Shown piece by piece: positions 45,901 to 53,989 of a stretch of 64,000 bases of DNA; position 1 is the first letter of the stretch, and the number at the start of each line of letters is the position of its first letter. The notes under the pieces were generated by a model. It was not told where the DNA came from. It made no database searches and saw only the letters and a program-made list of their open reading frames with translations. This stretch comes from a bacterium (GTDB lineage Bacteria > Orphanbacterota > Orphanbacteria > Orphanbacterales > Orphanbacteraceae). The stretch is taken from positions 235,906 through 299,905 of the forward strand of contig JALGYY010000009.1 in NCBI GenBank assembly GCA_025782575.1, written 5' to 3'. The position numbers and the translations under genes were made by a program.

Positions 45901-46150
45901 CTGTCAGTGTGTTCGTCTCATAGTGCCAGTTGCCGCCGTAACGCTGTTCCAGACCGGCCAGCGGTGTGGCTTTCAACTGGGCGGCGAATGCACCACCTTT
46001 CGCCATCCAGAGACCTTCGTTCTCGATCCATCCAGGGCGATCGACTTCAAGTCGAGCGGCCGATGAGGGATCCTCGAACGCGAACGATTGGCCTACTCCA
46101 ATGACCAGGAGAGCAAACGAGGCGACGAGGAAGCGGTGACAAGGGTGCAT
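42938..46150 (-). CDS. Secreted FTP/M36-like metallopeptidase with C-terminal dockerin-like repeat
   Basis: A ~1070-residue extracellular protease. Start at 46150 (signal peptide HRFLVASFALLVIGVGQSFA) with AAGGAG 8 nt upstream; a longer frame begins at 46216. Propeptide ~45-260 resembles FTP/PepSY (ALAIAKGGVSFL, YRLAWRFDLDVADPLGNWVTHVDAGTGEVLWREN). The peptidase zinc site is H-E-x-x-H in VVYHEYGHGVTHQ (~446-450) and downstream SLHEGNSDIAAN provides the third-ligand helix. Fibronectin-like and MAM/jelly-roll-like regions follow. The end has two dockerin-type Ca loops, DFNGDGELNFFDTFLY and NLNNDAAGDVNFFDTNKYL. Operon with the cohesin-like gene. Confidence 0.85.
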   Translation of the reverse strand: MHPCHRFLVASFALLVIGVGQSFAFEDPSSAARLEVDRPGWIENEGLWMAKGGAFAAQLKATPLAGLEQRYGGNWHYETNTLTGSLHRVYGSGINYAGALQSDQAAENAARSFVAQNRELFSAGNEDLRVATVRNGAGKWVVHFEQMANGLRVVDGRAHTVFTESGRLFVTGADIFPDVDVNPTPTLSEEDALAIAKGGVSFLDGRDAVYYRELVILPIRVESGELMELEYRLAWRFDLDVADPLGNWVTHVDAGTGEVLWRENWISTVDFTGHAQGDAEFEGECDGFTLDYPMFGMDVVVSGVGTATTDVNGDFTLPYGNTDTRTYTAEFLGPWIDIDRFTGTDAQLAGNITPGTPLTLDWAGGNSLPAERDCFAYVNKQHDWLLTLDPTFTEMDYQAPCIIERTDGFCPGNAWYSFGDRSINFCLEGSGFGNTGRLGDVVYHEYGHGVTHQVYLSSSQPRSSLHEGNSDIAANLLTNESIIGLGFFTGNCVSGIRNSDNTMQYPADWSDSHTGGQIIAGFIWDSWQDLQNTVAPAEAESIAANGWHFSRRLGLPQLEEDQVFWTFVADDDDGDLTNGTPNYASFCVGATNHGFTCPPISSPITISHTPVTAHTDESTAIEIAATITSTAASINSGALAVQYRVDGGGFSSVGMASTGGDGYSGFIPAQSAGAFVEYYIYAEDMSANSLTEPLLAPSSVLPFYVGDFTTVFSDDFETDKSWTAGIAGDDATTGAWELGDPEGTTNGGQLQPEDDHTPNPGTDCYATQLAAGASAGTFDIDGGTTTLLSPLLDLSGASVAMVRYWRWYSNNLGAAPGSDTWQVSVNDGTGWTDLENTMSSANSWNQFTFILESPVNLTSTMQFRFLASDLGDGSLVEAAMDDFELLAIFPVGISPDSSTIAATDNAMLCPAGDGDSVLTVTVTVIDGLGAPVAGIPAGDVVLNAAGVSSNGNNIEFCNGTPDLAQWLSTAATNASGEATFTITNVGGCGTITFTAEVQSIPLTSGAVVSIKSPDFNGDGELNFFDTFLYIPELMAGTGSCGNLNNDAAGDVNFFDTNKYLTHLITSHKCP

Positions 46151-46356
46151 CCTCCGAGCTCCTTTCGGTGAGTGGAGCCGGAAACAGAGCCCGGCATCCA
46201 GGACAAAGTAATACAACGATTTTCTGACTGTTCAGGTGGGGGAGCAATCCGGGGAGATACTTCAGATTGCTTGAAAAAATGTTATCATGGAAAGCGCATG
46301 CAGGTCAAGGGGTTCCACCGGATCGAGCGTGATGGCATCGGAAGGAGGAGGGGACG

Positions 46357-46845
46357 TTGTCTCACCAGGAAAACAGACGACCGTACGATGAGTGTCTGAA
46401 TGAAATCCGGGCCACCATCGACGGGGAACCGGATTGGGTGGCCAATCTGGCAAACACGGCGGCGATTCTATTCTTGAAACTGCCGTTTTCGTGGGTCGGA
46501 TTCTATCGTGTGGCGGGGGACGAGATGGTGCTCGGGCCGTTCCAGGGACCGCCCGCATGTGTCCGTGTCGGGCGGGGAAGAGGTGTCTGCGGCTCGGCCT
46601 GGGAGAACGACCGGACAGAGCGCGTTCCGGATGTTCACGCATTTTCCGGGCACATCGCCTGCGACCCGCGATCCAGGTCGGAAGTCGTTGTGCCGATCCA
46701 TGGCACGGACGGGTCGGTCTGGGGTGTTCTTGATGTGGATAGCAGGGAAATCGATGACTTTTCGGAAGCGGATGCAGAGGCTCTCGAGTCGGTCGTTCGT
46801 CTTCTCGAAGAGAAAATCGGACCTTCTCTCAGTGCATCAATCTAA
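46357..46845 (+). CDS. msrC: Free methionine-(R)-sulfoxide reductase (GAF domain)
   Basis: A 162-residue GAF-fold enzyme reducing free Met-R-sulfoxide. The three catalytic/resolving cysteines C68, C78 and C102 have the same 10 and 24 spacing as E. coli fRMsr (PPACVRVGRGRGVCGSAW...HIACDPRSRSEVVVP). SWVGFYRVAGDEMVLGPFQG and the final GVLDVDSREIDDFSEAD match the family. TTG start behind AAGGAGGAGG. It converges with the M16 gene and overlaps it by 9 nt. Confidence 0.95.
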   Translation: MSHQENRRPYDECLNEIRATIDGEPDWVANLANTAAILFLKLPFSWVGFYRVAGDEMVLGPFQGPPACVRVGRGRGVCGSAWENDRTERVPDVHAFSGHIACDPRSRSEVVVPIHGTDGSVWGVLDVDSREIDDFSEADAEALESVVRLLEEKIGPSLSASI

Positions 46846-48249
46846 CTGAATGCGCCGGACTTCATAGCCGAAGTCCTCAAGAGGTACATCGAACCGTGAC
46901 TCGTCGCCCACCACGAGAATCTGTACTGCATCGGGTCGGATATTTCGGCGCGTCGCATCAAGAATGGTAGGGGCGTCAATCGATTGGTATTTGCGAAAGA
47001 GTCCTTCATAGTAGTCAGCCGGTAACCCCAGATAGTCGAGGTGCACCATTCTCCTCACGAGAATTTCGGCGCTTTCATACTCGAACGCTTCCCGGTTCAG
47101 GAGTGAGCTTCGTGCTGTTTCAAGTTCCTCGTTCGAAACCTCTTCTTCGGCGATCCTCCTGATTTCTTCGAGAAGAAGCCCGGTCACCTGACCCGTACTT
47201 TCTCCCTTCGTAAGCGCTACCGTGCTGAATGTGCCTTCATAAAGACCGCGAGGCGAGAAGAAACTCCCTACCCAATAGGCAAGTCCCCGTTCGTGACGAA
47301 TCGCCGTAACGAGGCGGGACGTGGTGAACGATCCCCCCAGAATAAAGTTGGCCATGTTCAGACTTGCCCGATCGGGGTTGCTCTCCCGGATCGAGAGATG
47401 ACCGATCATGATGGTACTCTGCGCCGTTTCTTTCTGAGCATGGTAGATCACGATCGAGTCGTTTCGTATGGGCTCGGCGAACGGGGGATACACAACCGAT
47501 TTTCTTTCCCAGTCGCCGAAGCGCTTCTCTACGATAGCAAGCGCTCTTTCAGAAGTGATGTTTCCGGCAATACCGATCCAGAACTCGTTAGGTGCAAAGA
47601 ACCGGCGATGAAACGTTTTTAAATCAGCGGGGGACAGCGGGTCGATCGATTCGAATGTCGGATACCGGCCCTCGTTATGATCGGGTCCGTAGAGAATGCT
47701 GGATGACTCCCGCATGGCAATCCTGATCGGATCATCGTTCTGTCTTCGAATTTCTTCACCCATCTTGTTCTTTTCGATCTCGATCATTTCTCCATCAAAG
47801 CGGGGTCGGCGCAGAATATCGGCGAGAATCTCGATTGCCCGCTCCACATGATCCGAGTGGACATTCAGATAGGCACCGCCGGACTCTTCCCCAACCCAGG
47901 TCCGGAGCCGGGCGGCCATGCCGTCGAGGAGGCGATCGACCTCACGGGGTGCCAATGATTCCGTCCCGCCCGTTCTGAGCGTGCGGCCCACCAGTTCGGC
48001 CAGACCGGCGCGGGCGGGAGGTTCGTATACCGCTCCCGCCCGGAACATGATTGAAACATCGACGAGAGGAATGCGATCGTCCTCCAGGAGAAACAGGCGG
48101 ATCCCGTTGGCGAGAACATGACTTGCCGGCACCGTCTTCTCAATTTCAAGGGGAACAATCTCGATCTCCCGCCAGTCGTTTTTTGGGGTGATCGGATCGA
48201 GGGGCGCCATGAGAACAAGAGCGAGGAACGGGATAGTCTGAATTGTCAT
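46837..48249 (-). CDS. M16-family protein lacking the zinc motif (inactive partner)
   Basis: A 470-residue M16-fold protein with signal peptide-like N terminus (IQTIPFLALVLMAPL). The HxxEH box is replaced: the expected place reads ARAGLAELVGRTLRTGGTE, without His ligands, so it should not be catalytic. The M16 inner-repeat features FFAPNEFWIGIAGNI and the C-terminal half (HLSIRESNPDRASLNMANFILGGSFTTSRLVTAIRHERGLAYWV, the R/Y pair used for substrate binding) remain. It overlaps the active M16 gene by 4 nt. M16B enzymes often act as heterodimers of an active and an inactive chain. Confidence 0.9.
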   Translation of the reverse strand: MTIQTIPFLALVLMAPLDPITPKNDWREIEIVPLEIEKTVPASHVLANGIRLFLLEDDRIPLVDVSIMFRAGAVYEPPARAGLAELVGRTLRTGGTESLAPREVDRLLDGMAARLRTWVGEESGGAYLNVHSDHVERAIEILADILRRPRFDGEMIEIEKNKMGEEIRRQNDDPIRIAMRESSSILYGPDHNEGRYPTFESIDPLSPADLKTFHRRFFAPNEFWIGIAGNITSERALAIVEKRFGDWERKSVVYPPFAEPIRNDSIVIYHAQKETAQSTIMIGHLSIRESNPDRASLNMANFILGGSFTTSRLVTAIRHERGLAYWVGSFFSPRGLYEGTFSTVALTKGESTGQVTGLLLEEIRRIAEEEVSNEELETARSSLLNREAFEYESAEILVRRMVHLDYLGLPADYYEGLFRKYQSIDAPTILDATRRNIRPDAVQILVVGDESRFDVPLEDFGYEVRRIQLD

Positions 48250-49757
48250 GATCCACCCGTCTCAGGTTTGATGAGCCGGCCCACAGTTCGATTGCTCTTC
48301 CGGAAGTAGGTTGATGCAACCCGGCGGATGTCCGAAGCGGTCACTTCCCTGCACTCTAGAATCTCAGCGGTACGGGTCATCCAATTGCCGAGGGCCGCCT
48401 CGTCGTAGGCGAGATTGACGGCGCAATCCAGATTGTCAGTGAACGTTCTGACGTAGTTGGTCTCTACGTATGTTTTGGCCCGGGAAAGTTCTTCGGGATC
48501 GACCGGCTCGCGGCCGAGCCGCTCCAGTTCCGCTGCAATCGCCTGCTCCACGTCGGCCGAAGTGTGGGGCGCCTGGATTTCCGCTCCGAAGTAGATGAGA
48601 TTCGGAAAGCGTTCGCCGGGGCTGTCAACAGAAGAGCTGATCGACTTCGCGATATTCCGATCCACGACGTTTTCCTGGAGCCGACTCGACCGGCCCCGAT
48701 TCAGAATCACGTGTGTGAGAAGAAGGGCGGGGTTGTCGGGGTGGCCGACGGTCGGCTTGTGAAATCCGATCCAGACAAGGGGTTCCGCGTCGAACTCGAC
48801 TTCAATGCGGCGCTCCCCTTTTTGAGGGGGTTCCACCGTATCAACCGGATCAGGATCGGGCATCTTTTCGGCGTCGCCGAAGTAAGCTTCGATAAGAACG
48901 ACTGTGCGGGCAGGGTCGAGATCGCCCACAAGGGAGAGAATCAATCGATTGGGGGCGTAGTGGCTTTGAAAGTAATCTTCTATTTCGCTCCGGTTGATGG
49001 TCTGCAGGTCGGAATCCCAGCCGATGATCTCGACGCCGTATCGATGGGCCTGGAAAGCCGCAGCCTGGCACTCTTCAAGCAACTTCGCTCTCGCGTTATC
49101 CTCCACTGCCATTCGGCGTTCCTCACGGATGTTTTCGATCTCCGTATAGAACTCCCGCAAGACCGGCTTTTGAAGTCTTTCCGATTCGAGATAGAGCCAG
49201 AGTTCGAGGCGGTTGGAGGGGAGACCCACCATGTAGGCAGTTACGTCGCAACTGGTGAACGCATTCAATCCGCGAGCGCCGTTGGCTGTGAAGATCCGGC
49301 CGAATTCCTCGGGGTCGGAGATCAGGCGAGCCCGCTCACGCAGATCATTCCATTTCTTCTGAAGATTGACAATGAGCGTGGAATCGGTTTCAACGCCCTT
49401 CCTCTTTTCGATCTGCATCGCGACGCGCACCGATTCGATCTTTCGGAGAAGAACGCGTTCCTTTTCGAAATCAGTTGAACCGATCGTTTCCGAACCCTTG
49501 AAAAGCATGTGCTCCAGAATATGGGTGGCGCCCGACATTCCATCCCACTCGTCTACTGAACCGACACGAAACGCGGCGCAGAGGCCGAGCGTCGGAGCCC
49601 GATGGTTCTCCTGCATCAGAATCGTAAGGCCGTTCTCGAGTGTGTGGCGCCACACCGTAATGGTGGCGCCGCCGACCTCGGTCGTCTCCTTTTCGAGAGC
49701 GCAAATCGGCATTGCTCCGCAGCAAAGGAGGAAGAGGAGAGGGAGTGATCGAGTCAT
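48246..49757 (-). CDS. M16 family zinc metallopeptidase (active subunit)
   Basis: A ~503-residue exported inverzincin. Start at 49757 (signal peptide MTRSLPLLFLLCCGAMPICA) with GGGAGG upstream; the longer frame from 49883 adds an Arg-rich leader. The inverted zinc motif H79-I-L-E82-H83 is in MSGATHILEHMLFKGSE and the third Glu ligand is expected in EIENIREERRMAVEDNARA. The C-terminal half has FGAEIQAPHTSADVEQAI. A ~70-residue insertion (IESVRVAMQIEKRKGVETDSTLIVNLQKKWND) follows the active site. Works with the inactive M16 gene immediately downstream. Confidence 0.92.
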   Translation of the reverse strand: MTRSLPLLFLLCCGAMPICALEKETTEVGGATITVWRHTLENGLTILMQENHRAPTLGLCAAFRVGSVDEWDGMSGATHILEHMLFKGSETIGSTDFEKERVLLRKIESVRVAMQIEKRKGVETDSTLIVNLQKKWNDLRERARLISDPEEFGRIFTANGARGLNAFTSCDVTAYMVGLPSNRLELWLYLESERLQKPVLREFYTEIENIREERRMAVEDNARAKLLEECQAAAFQAHRYGVEIIGWDSDLQTINRSEIEDYFQSHYAPNRLILSLVGDLDPARTVVLIEAYFGDAEKMPDPDPVDTVEPPQKGERRIEVEFDAEPLVWIGFHKPTVGHPDNPALLLTHVILNRGRSSRLQENVVDRNIAKSISSSVDSPGERFPNLIYFGAEIQAPHTSADVEQAIAAELERLGREPVDPEELSRAKTYVETNYVRTFTDNLDCAVNLAYDEAALGNWMTRTAEILECREVTASDIRRVASTYFRKSNRTVGRLIKPETGGS

Positions 49758-49943
49758 CGGTTTTCGCCTCCCAGGCGCCGCCATCAAGCCGCGATCGGAG
49801 TTGCGAGGCGGGCCACGCGAGATTGGATGGAAACCGGCGGGGGGAAACCGGTTCGACTTTCTTCGCACCAGCCTGATCATCATAGCCTCACCGGCCGAAG
49901 AAAATCCCCAATAAACAGGCCGCTACCAGATGATATGCGGGAG

Positions 49944-51944
49944 CTATTTTTCGCGTGGAGGGGAGCCAGATTCCATTAACTTGAGCCGTTCAAGCTGCTC
50001 CCCGAGACGGGGATAATCGGGGTCGGTTGAGAACAGCCGTTCCCAGAAGATTCGTGCTTGATCGTAGTCGGCCAGCCGGGCGGCAATACTTCCTCCGTTG
50101 AACAGTGCTCTCTTCGAGCCCGGATGGTCGCGCAAGATCTGACCGATGTGTGATGCCGCTTCTTCCAGGCGCCCCTGGCGTGCGAGGATCAGCGCGAGAT
50201 TGAAGCGCGCTTCTTCCTGGTCAGGCTCGAGGGTCACCGCTCGCTCGAGAAGAGGGCGTGCCCGATCATCCTCACCCGATCGAATGAGGGAGGCGGCAAG
50301 GTTGTTGAGAGCCATCGGATCATCCGGAGATTCACGGACCATGTCCACTCCGAGAGTGATCGCCTCATCGAGCCGGTTCGATCGGGCCAGAAGACGGGAG
50401 AGTTGAGCTCCGACCTCATCCCGTCTCCCGCTGCCGTTCGCCAGCAAGTCACGATAGATTTCTTCAGCGCCGGCCTGGTCGCCACTCCCGGCGAGAACGC
50501 GAGCGAGACCGATCCGTGCTTCTTCGAAGTCCGGTCTGATCGTGAGGGCACGGCGAAAAGTATCGCCCGCCTCTTCGAACTTGCCGGCATGGAGATAGGA
50601 AAACCCCATCCTGCTTTCAGGTGCGGCGAAATCGAATCGGGGAAGGGGCCAGTTGCTGAAGAGGAGCAGACCTGCCAGCGCGAGGCCGGGGAACGGACCT
50701 CGCCTCATGACCGATGGGAAGCCGATTGCGCCTGCCGCGGCGAGAGGTATGAGAGCCGGTACGGCGATCAGACGATACCGTGCAGTGACGAAGAAAATAA
50801 TCGCGCTTGCCGCGGCCGTCAGTAAAATGACGCCGCACAGCCCCCCCTCTTTTCGGACCCTGGGAAGAAACAGCAAGCCGAACAGGCCGAAGGGGAACAG
50901 AATTCCGAAGAGAGGAATCGGGAGATTCAGAACAGGGGAGATCCCCTTCCAATAGTAGAGATCTTCATTGTTCGGCGCTTCATAGTCGTTTGAAAATAGA
51001 AAAAACTTGATTCCCAGTCGTTTGAGGGCGCGGGGAAAATCATCCCCTACTTCGGACCACGCCTTTCCTGACCAGTATCGGTTGATCTCGAAAGGTGTAA
51101 GGGAACGCCCCACATCGGTCTCCGCGCGCAGACGAGCGTCCCGGGCAAAGCCGGCCGGATTGGGTTCGATTCCCTTCACCGGCGACAGATATCCGCCTGC
51201 CCCGGCATGATTACCGATGTAGAAGTGAATCCCCCCATGGCCGCTGATCGGGACGGGGCCTCCCGAACGGACGCTGCTCGCAATGGTGAACGGGAGAACC
51301 AGAGCAACCGTACCGACCAGGTGGAGCAGGGCTCTTCGTTTCCCGAAGCCGGCGATGATCATCCCGATCGGGATGAGCAGCACGAGTGGAAGCGTGTCGG
51401 GCCTGTCGAGAGCCAGCACTCCCAGCAGCAATCCGGCGCCGACTGTGCCTCTCGAAGATCGCCGCGCGCCGGACGCGACGAGCACGGCGCTTACCAGGAA
51501 TGGAACGAGCGCTGCGCTCTGCAGTGTTCCCTCGTAGAGAATGAACGGAGGGAGAACCGCAGCTGCGATTCCCGCCGCCACACTTCCCTTCAAACCGGCG
51601 ATCGGCCGGGCGGCCCTCGCGATCAGCGGTGCGGCAGCCGCCCCGAGAAGAGCCTGGGCGAGCCGGACGGCAAGAAAAGCTCCGTCCCCGAACAGGAAAA
51701 AAAAGAACCCGAGCCAGTACGCGTAGAGTGGAGCCGCGTGGAGCAGTTCGGGGGGGTAGAGCTCGCCACCGGCGATCCCACGGGCGAGGGCGACATAGAG
51801 ATCGGCGTCCAGTCCTTCGTAAGGGTTCTCGAACAGGGGAAGAGGGCGCAATGCGCCGATGTGCAGGAACCGGACGCCGAGCGCGAACAGAAAAAGTAGC
51901 CAGGGCGCAGCAATCCTGAGGCGGTTGTCCACGGAGAATCCCAT
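49944..51944 (-). CDS. GT39/ArnT-like polytopic membrane protein with C-terminal TPRs
   Basis: A 666-residue protein. Residues 1-~430 comprise ~10-12 hydrophobic helices with the first-loop acidic pair (NPYEGLDADLYVALARGIAGGE) characteristic of GT-C (PMT/ArnT-type) glycosyltransferases using polyprenyl-phosphate sugars. The large loop ALKRLGIKFFLFSNDYEAPNNEDLYYWKG resembles uncharacterised GT39-like families. The C-terminal ~220 residues are TPR-type (FEEAGDTFRRALTIRPDFEEARIGLARVLAGSGDQAGAEEIY; LARSNRLDEAITLGVDMV). It probably transfers sugar to a protein or lipid at the envelope; donor and acceptor are unknown. Confidence 0.82.
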   Translation of the reverse strand: MGFSVDNRLRIAAPWLLFLFALGVRFLHIGALRPLPLFENPYEGLDADLYVALARGIAGGELYPPELLHAAPLYAYWLGFFFFLFGDGAFLAVRLAQALLGAAAAPLIARAARPIAGLKGSVAAGIAAAVLPPFILYEGTLQSAALVPFLVSAVLVASGARRSSRGTVGAGLLLGVLALDRPDTLPLVLLIPIGMIIAGFGKRRALLHLVGTVALVLPFTIASSVRSGGPVPISGHGGIHFYIGNHAGAGGYLSPVKGIEPNPAGFARDARLRAETDVGRSLTPFEINRYWSGKAWSEVGDDFPRALKRLGIKFFLFSNDYEAPNNEDLYYWKGISPVLNLPIPLFGILFPFGLFGLLFLPRVRKEGGLCGVILLTAAASAIIFFVTARYRLIAVPALIPLAAAGAIGFPSVMRRGPFPGLALAGLLLFSNWPLPRFDFAAPESRMGFSYLHAGKFEEAGDTFRRALTIRPDFEEARIGLARVLAGSGDQAGAEEIYRDLLANGSGRRDEVGAQLSRLLARSNRLDEAITLGVDMVRESPDDPMALNNLAASLIRSGEDDRARPLLERAVTLEPDQEEARFNLALILARQGRLEEAASHIGQILRDHPGSKRALFNGGSIAARLADYDQARIFWERLFSTDPDYPRLGEQLERLKLMESGSPPREK

Positions 51945-52037
51945 GGAAGCGATCTTACAGGAGCGGCGAGGAGACAGGAACGGGATCCCATCGCCTGTGT
52001 GTGATATTCTCGCTCCTAACCAAGGAGGTATCAGAAG

Positions 52038-52463
52038 ATGAAAGTCTGGCAGTCACGATCGGGTGGACATCTCTGTATCAAACTCGACAGGGGAGAGGAG
52101 GTGGCGGATTCCATCGGGGCGATCGCTCGGGAGAAGGGGATCCTGGCCGCCTCTCTGAACGGGCTGGGTGCCCTCGAGGATGTGGAGATCGCCTATTTCG
52201 ATGTCGAGAAGAAGGTCTACGAGAAGAGCAAGCTCGAGGGGAGCTGGGAATTGCTTTCCATCACGGGCAACATCACCATTCGCGACGGTGTCCCCTTTCC
52301 CCATCTCCACGTGGTGCTCAGCGATCGGGATTGCCGTGTAAGAGGAGGGCATCTCGTCAAAGGCGTGGTCAGTGTGACGGCTGAGATTTTTCTACTGCCG
52401 TTCCCCGTACCCATACATCGAGAGATGGATGATGAAATCGGGCTCGCTCTCATGAACCGCTGA
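52038..52463 (+). CDS. PPC/DUF296 domain protein
   Basis: A 141-residue stand-alone PPC (plant and prokaryote conserved) domain. Family signature: RGEEVADSIGAIAREKGILAASLNGLGAL, ISITGNITIRDGVPFPHLHVVLSDRDCRVRGGHL (the metal-binding His set HxH...H) and IFLLPFPVPIHREMD. These proteins form trimers and have been described as DNA-binding in plants (AT-hook fusions), but the bacterial role is unclear. CCAAGGAGGTATCAGAAG gives a strong ribosome site. It is alone, divergent from the GT39-like gene. Confidence 0.9.
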   Translation: MKVWQSRSGGHLCIKLDRGEEVADSIGAIAREKGILAASLNGLGALEDVEIAYFDVEKKVYEKSKLEGSWELLSITGNITIRDGVPFPHLHVVLSDRDCRVRGGHLVKGVVSVTAEIFLLPFPVPIHREMDDEIGLALMNR

Positions 52464-52692
52464 GAGCCGCCTCCGTTCCGATTGGTACACCGATTGCGAG
52501 CACATGGACGATCTCGCCCGCTTCATGGCAAGCGCGAGCGAAACAAAATGGTACGCGCTGCTCCAATCGGTTGATCCAAAACACGTTATCACTCTCCCTT
52601 TTCCCGGGCCCCATCGGCACACCTTATGCAACTCGCCTGATCCGTCGGTAGGGATACCGAGCCTTCTAAACCATCAAGGAAAGGGGAAGGGA

Positions 52693-53877
52693 ATGCATAC
52701 CAGATCATTTCTGCAGGTAGTCGTAGTGATCCTGTCGATCGCAGCGTTCATCGGTTGCTCATCGAACGACAGCCCGATGGAGGTTTCGAACGACCCGGGA
52801 CAGTCCGAGGAGCTCGACCTCGAATCGTCGTTCGGCGGGTATACAAAGACCGATGACGCGGTCGCGTTCGATGACAGCGAGCTTCTGGAGAGCGAGGATG
52901 ACGGCATCGAGGCGGAGGACATCATGGAGGATGATCCGGATGTCATCGATCTCGGTTCGCGGGAAACAACCGACATCTACTCTGTTCGTCTCGCCTGGGG
53001 CAAGCTCGAGGGGGATAGTTCCAGCACGGACTTGGTAGACTGGACCGGCTCGATTACGCTCTCTCAGGACGGCGCCATCGTGGTGGAGAGAATACTCCGG
53101 TTCGAGCGGGGCGACTACATCGTGCGGCCCCGCACGGAGCGCAAACTCGTGGAGCTCGTCTCTCACACAGGGCCCCATTGGGACGGACTGCTCTTGACGA
53201 TCTTCGATCCCCAGGATCTGCTGACAGACGAGAAAGCTTCTGTTGTTAATGAACTGACGATCAAGCTCGGCGAGTTCGAGGTGAGTTACCTTCTGACAGA
53301 TCTCGATTCGCTCGACGAAGTCATCGATGTCGATGATTTCGGTAATCAGTTTTCGATTTCAACATTCATGGTTGAAGATTTCTGTCCCCGCGGCTGGATC
53401 GCCGGTCGATGGACCCATACCGCCGCGAACCGGGGCGTTTTCCGGGGCCACTGGAGAAGCCGTTACGGTCTTTCCCATGGCTGGCTCAAAGGGCACTTCG
53501 GCGTCAATGATAACGGCCGCAAGGTTTTCTTCGGGAAGTACATCGGCCAGAACGGGGAGTTCCGCGGCCTGCTTCGCGGGCATTGGGATGTCGCCGGAGA
53601 TCGCCCGGGCGGATGGTTCGCTGGACGCTGGCACGGGCGGAACGAAATCATGGGTGCATTGCGGGGCGTCTGGTCGAGCCGGACTGACCGCGCCACCGAC
53701 ATGGACAACTCGACGGACGAGTCGACTCTGACGGACCGCGGGCATGGCGGCTTCTTCCACGGAGAGTGGAAGGCCCGCTGTAGCGACCTGCTGGACGATG
53801 ACTTCGATAGTGGGAGCGACGACATTTCGGACGACACGGAGCCGGATGAGGACGAGCCGTTGGAGGATGAAGTCTAG
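52693..53877 (+). CDS. Acidic lipoprotein with repeated G-x-W/F-x-G-x-W motifs
   Basis: A ~394-residue lipoprotein. Start at 52693 behind AAGGGGAAGG; the frame upstream to 52504 has no signal character. Lipobox FIGC follows SFLQVVVVILSIAAF. After an acidic linker (DDAVAFDDSELLESEDDGIEAEDIMEDDPDVID) comes a beta domain, then (residues ~285-410) a run of short repeats: GWIAGRW, GVFRGHW, GWLKGHF, GEFRGLLRGHW, GGWFAGRW, GALRGVW, GGFFHGEW. The C terminus is again strongly acidic (DDDFDSGSDDISDDTEPDEDEPLEDE). I cannot assign a named family; the repeats look like a beta-roll or solenoid for binding a surface polymer. Confidence 0.8.
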   Translation: MHTRSFLQVVVVILSIAAFIGCSSNDSPMEVSNDPGQSEELDLESSFGGYTKTDDAVAFDDSELLESEDDGIEAEDIMEDDPDVIDLGSRETTDIYSVRLAWGKLEGDSSSTDLVDWTGSITLSQDGAIVVERILRFERGDYIVRPRTERKLVELVSHTGPHWDGLLLTIFDPQDLLTDEKASVVNELTIKLGEFEVSYLLTDLDSLDEVIDVDDFGNQFSISTFMVEDFCPRGWIAGRWTHTAANRGVFRGHWRSRYGLSHGWLKGHFGVNDNGRKVFFGKYIGQNGEFRGLLRGHWDVAGDRPGGWFAGRWHGRNEIMGALRGVWSSRTDRATDMDNSTDESTLTDRGHGGFFHGEWKARCSDLLDDDFDSGSDDISDDTEPDEDEPLEDEV

Positions 53878-53916
53878 GACACGTCACCTCTTGATCATTC
53901 TGCATGGACCATGTGT

Positions 53917-53948
53917 GGGGGCGCCCGTCGGGCGTCCCCGCTTTCTTG
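53917..53948 (+). terminator. Rho-independent terminator after the lipoprotein gene
   Basis: GGGGGCGCCC (53917-53926), loop GTC, GGGCGTCCCC (53930-53939): 10-bp stem with one G-T wobble, followed by GCTTTCTTG. It lies 40 nt after the stop codon. Confidence 0.75.
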
Positions 53949-53989
53949 TGGAATGATCCGCCCTGTTGTCTCTTCGACAGAGGGGAGGT

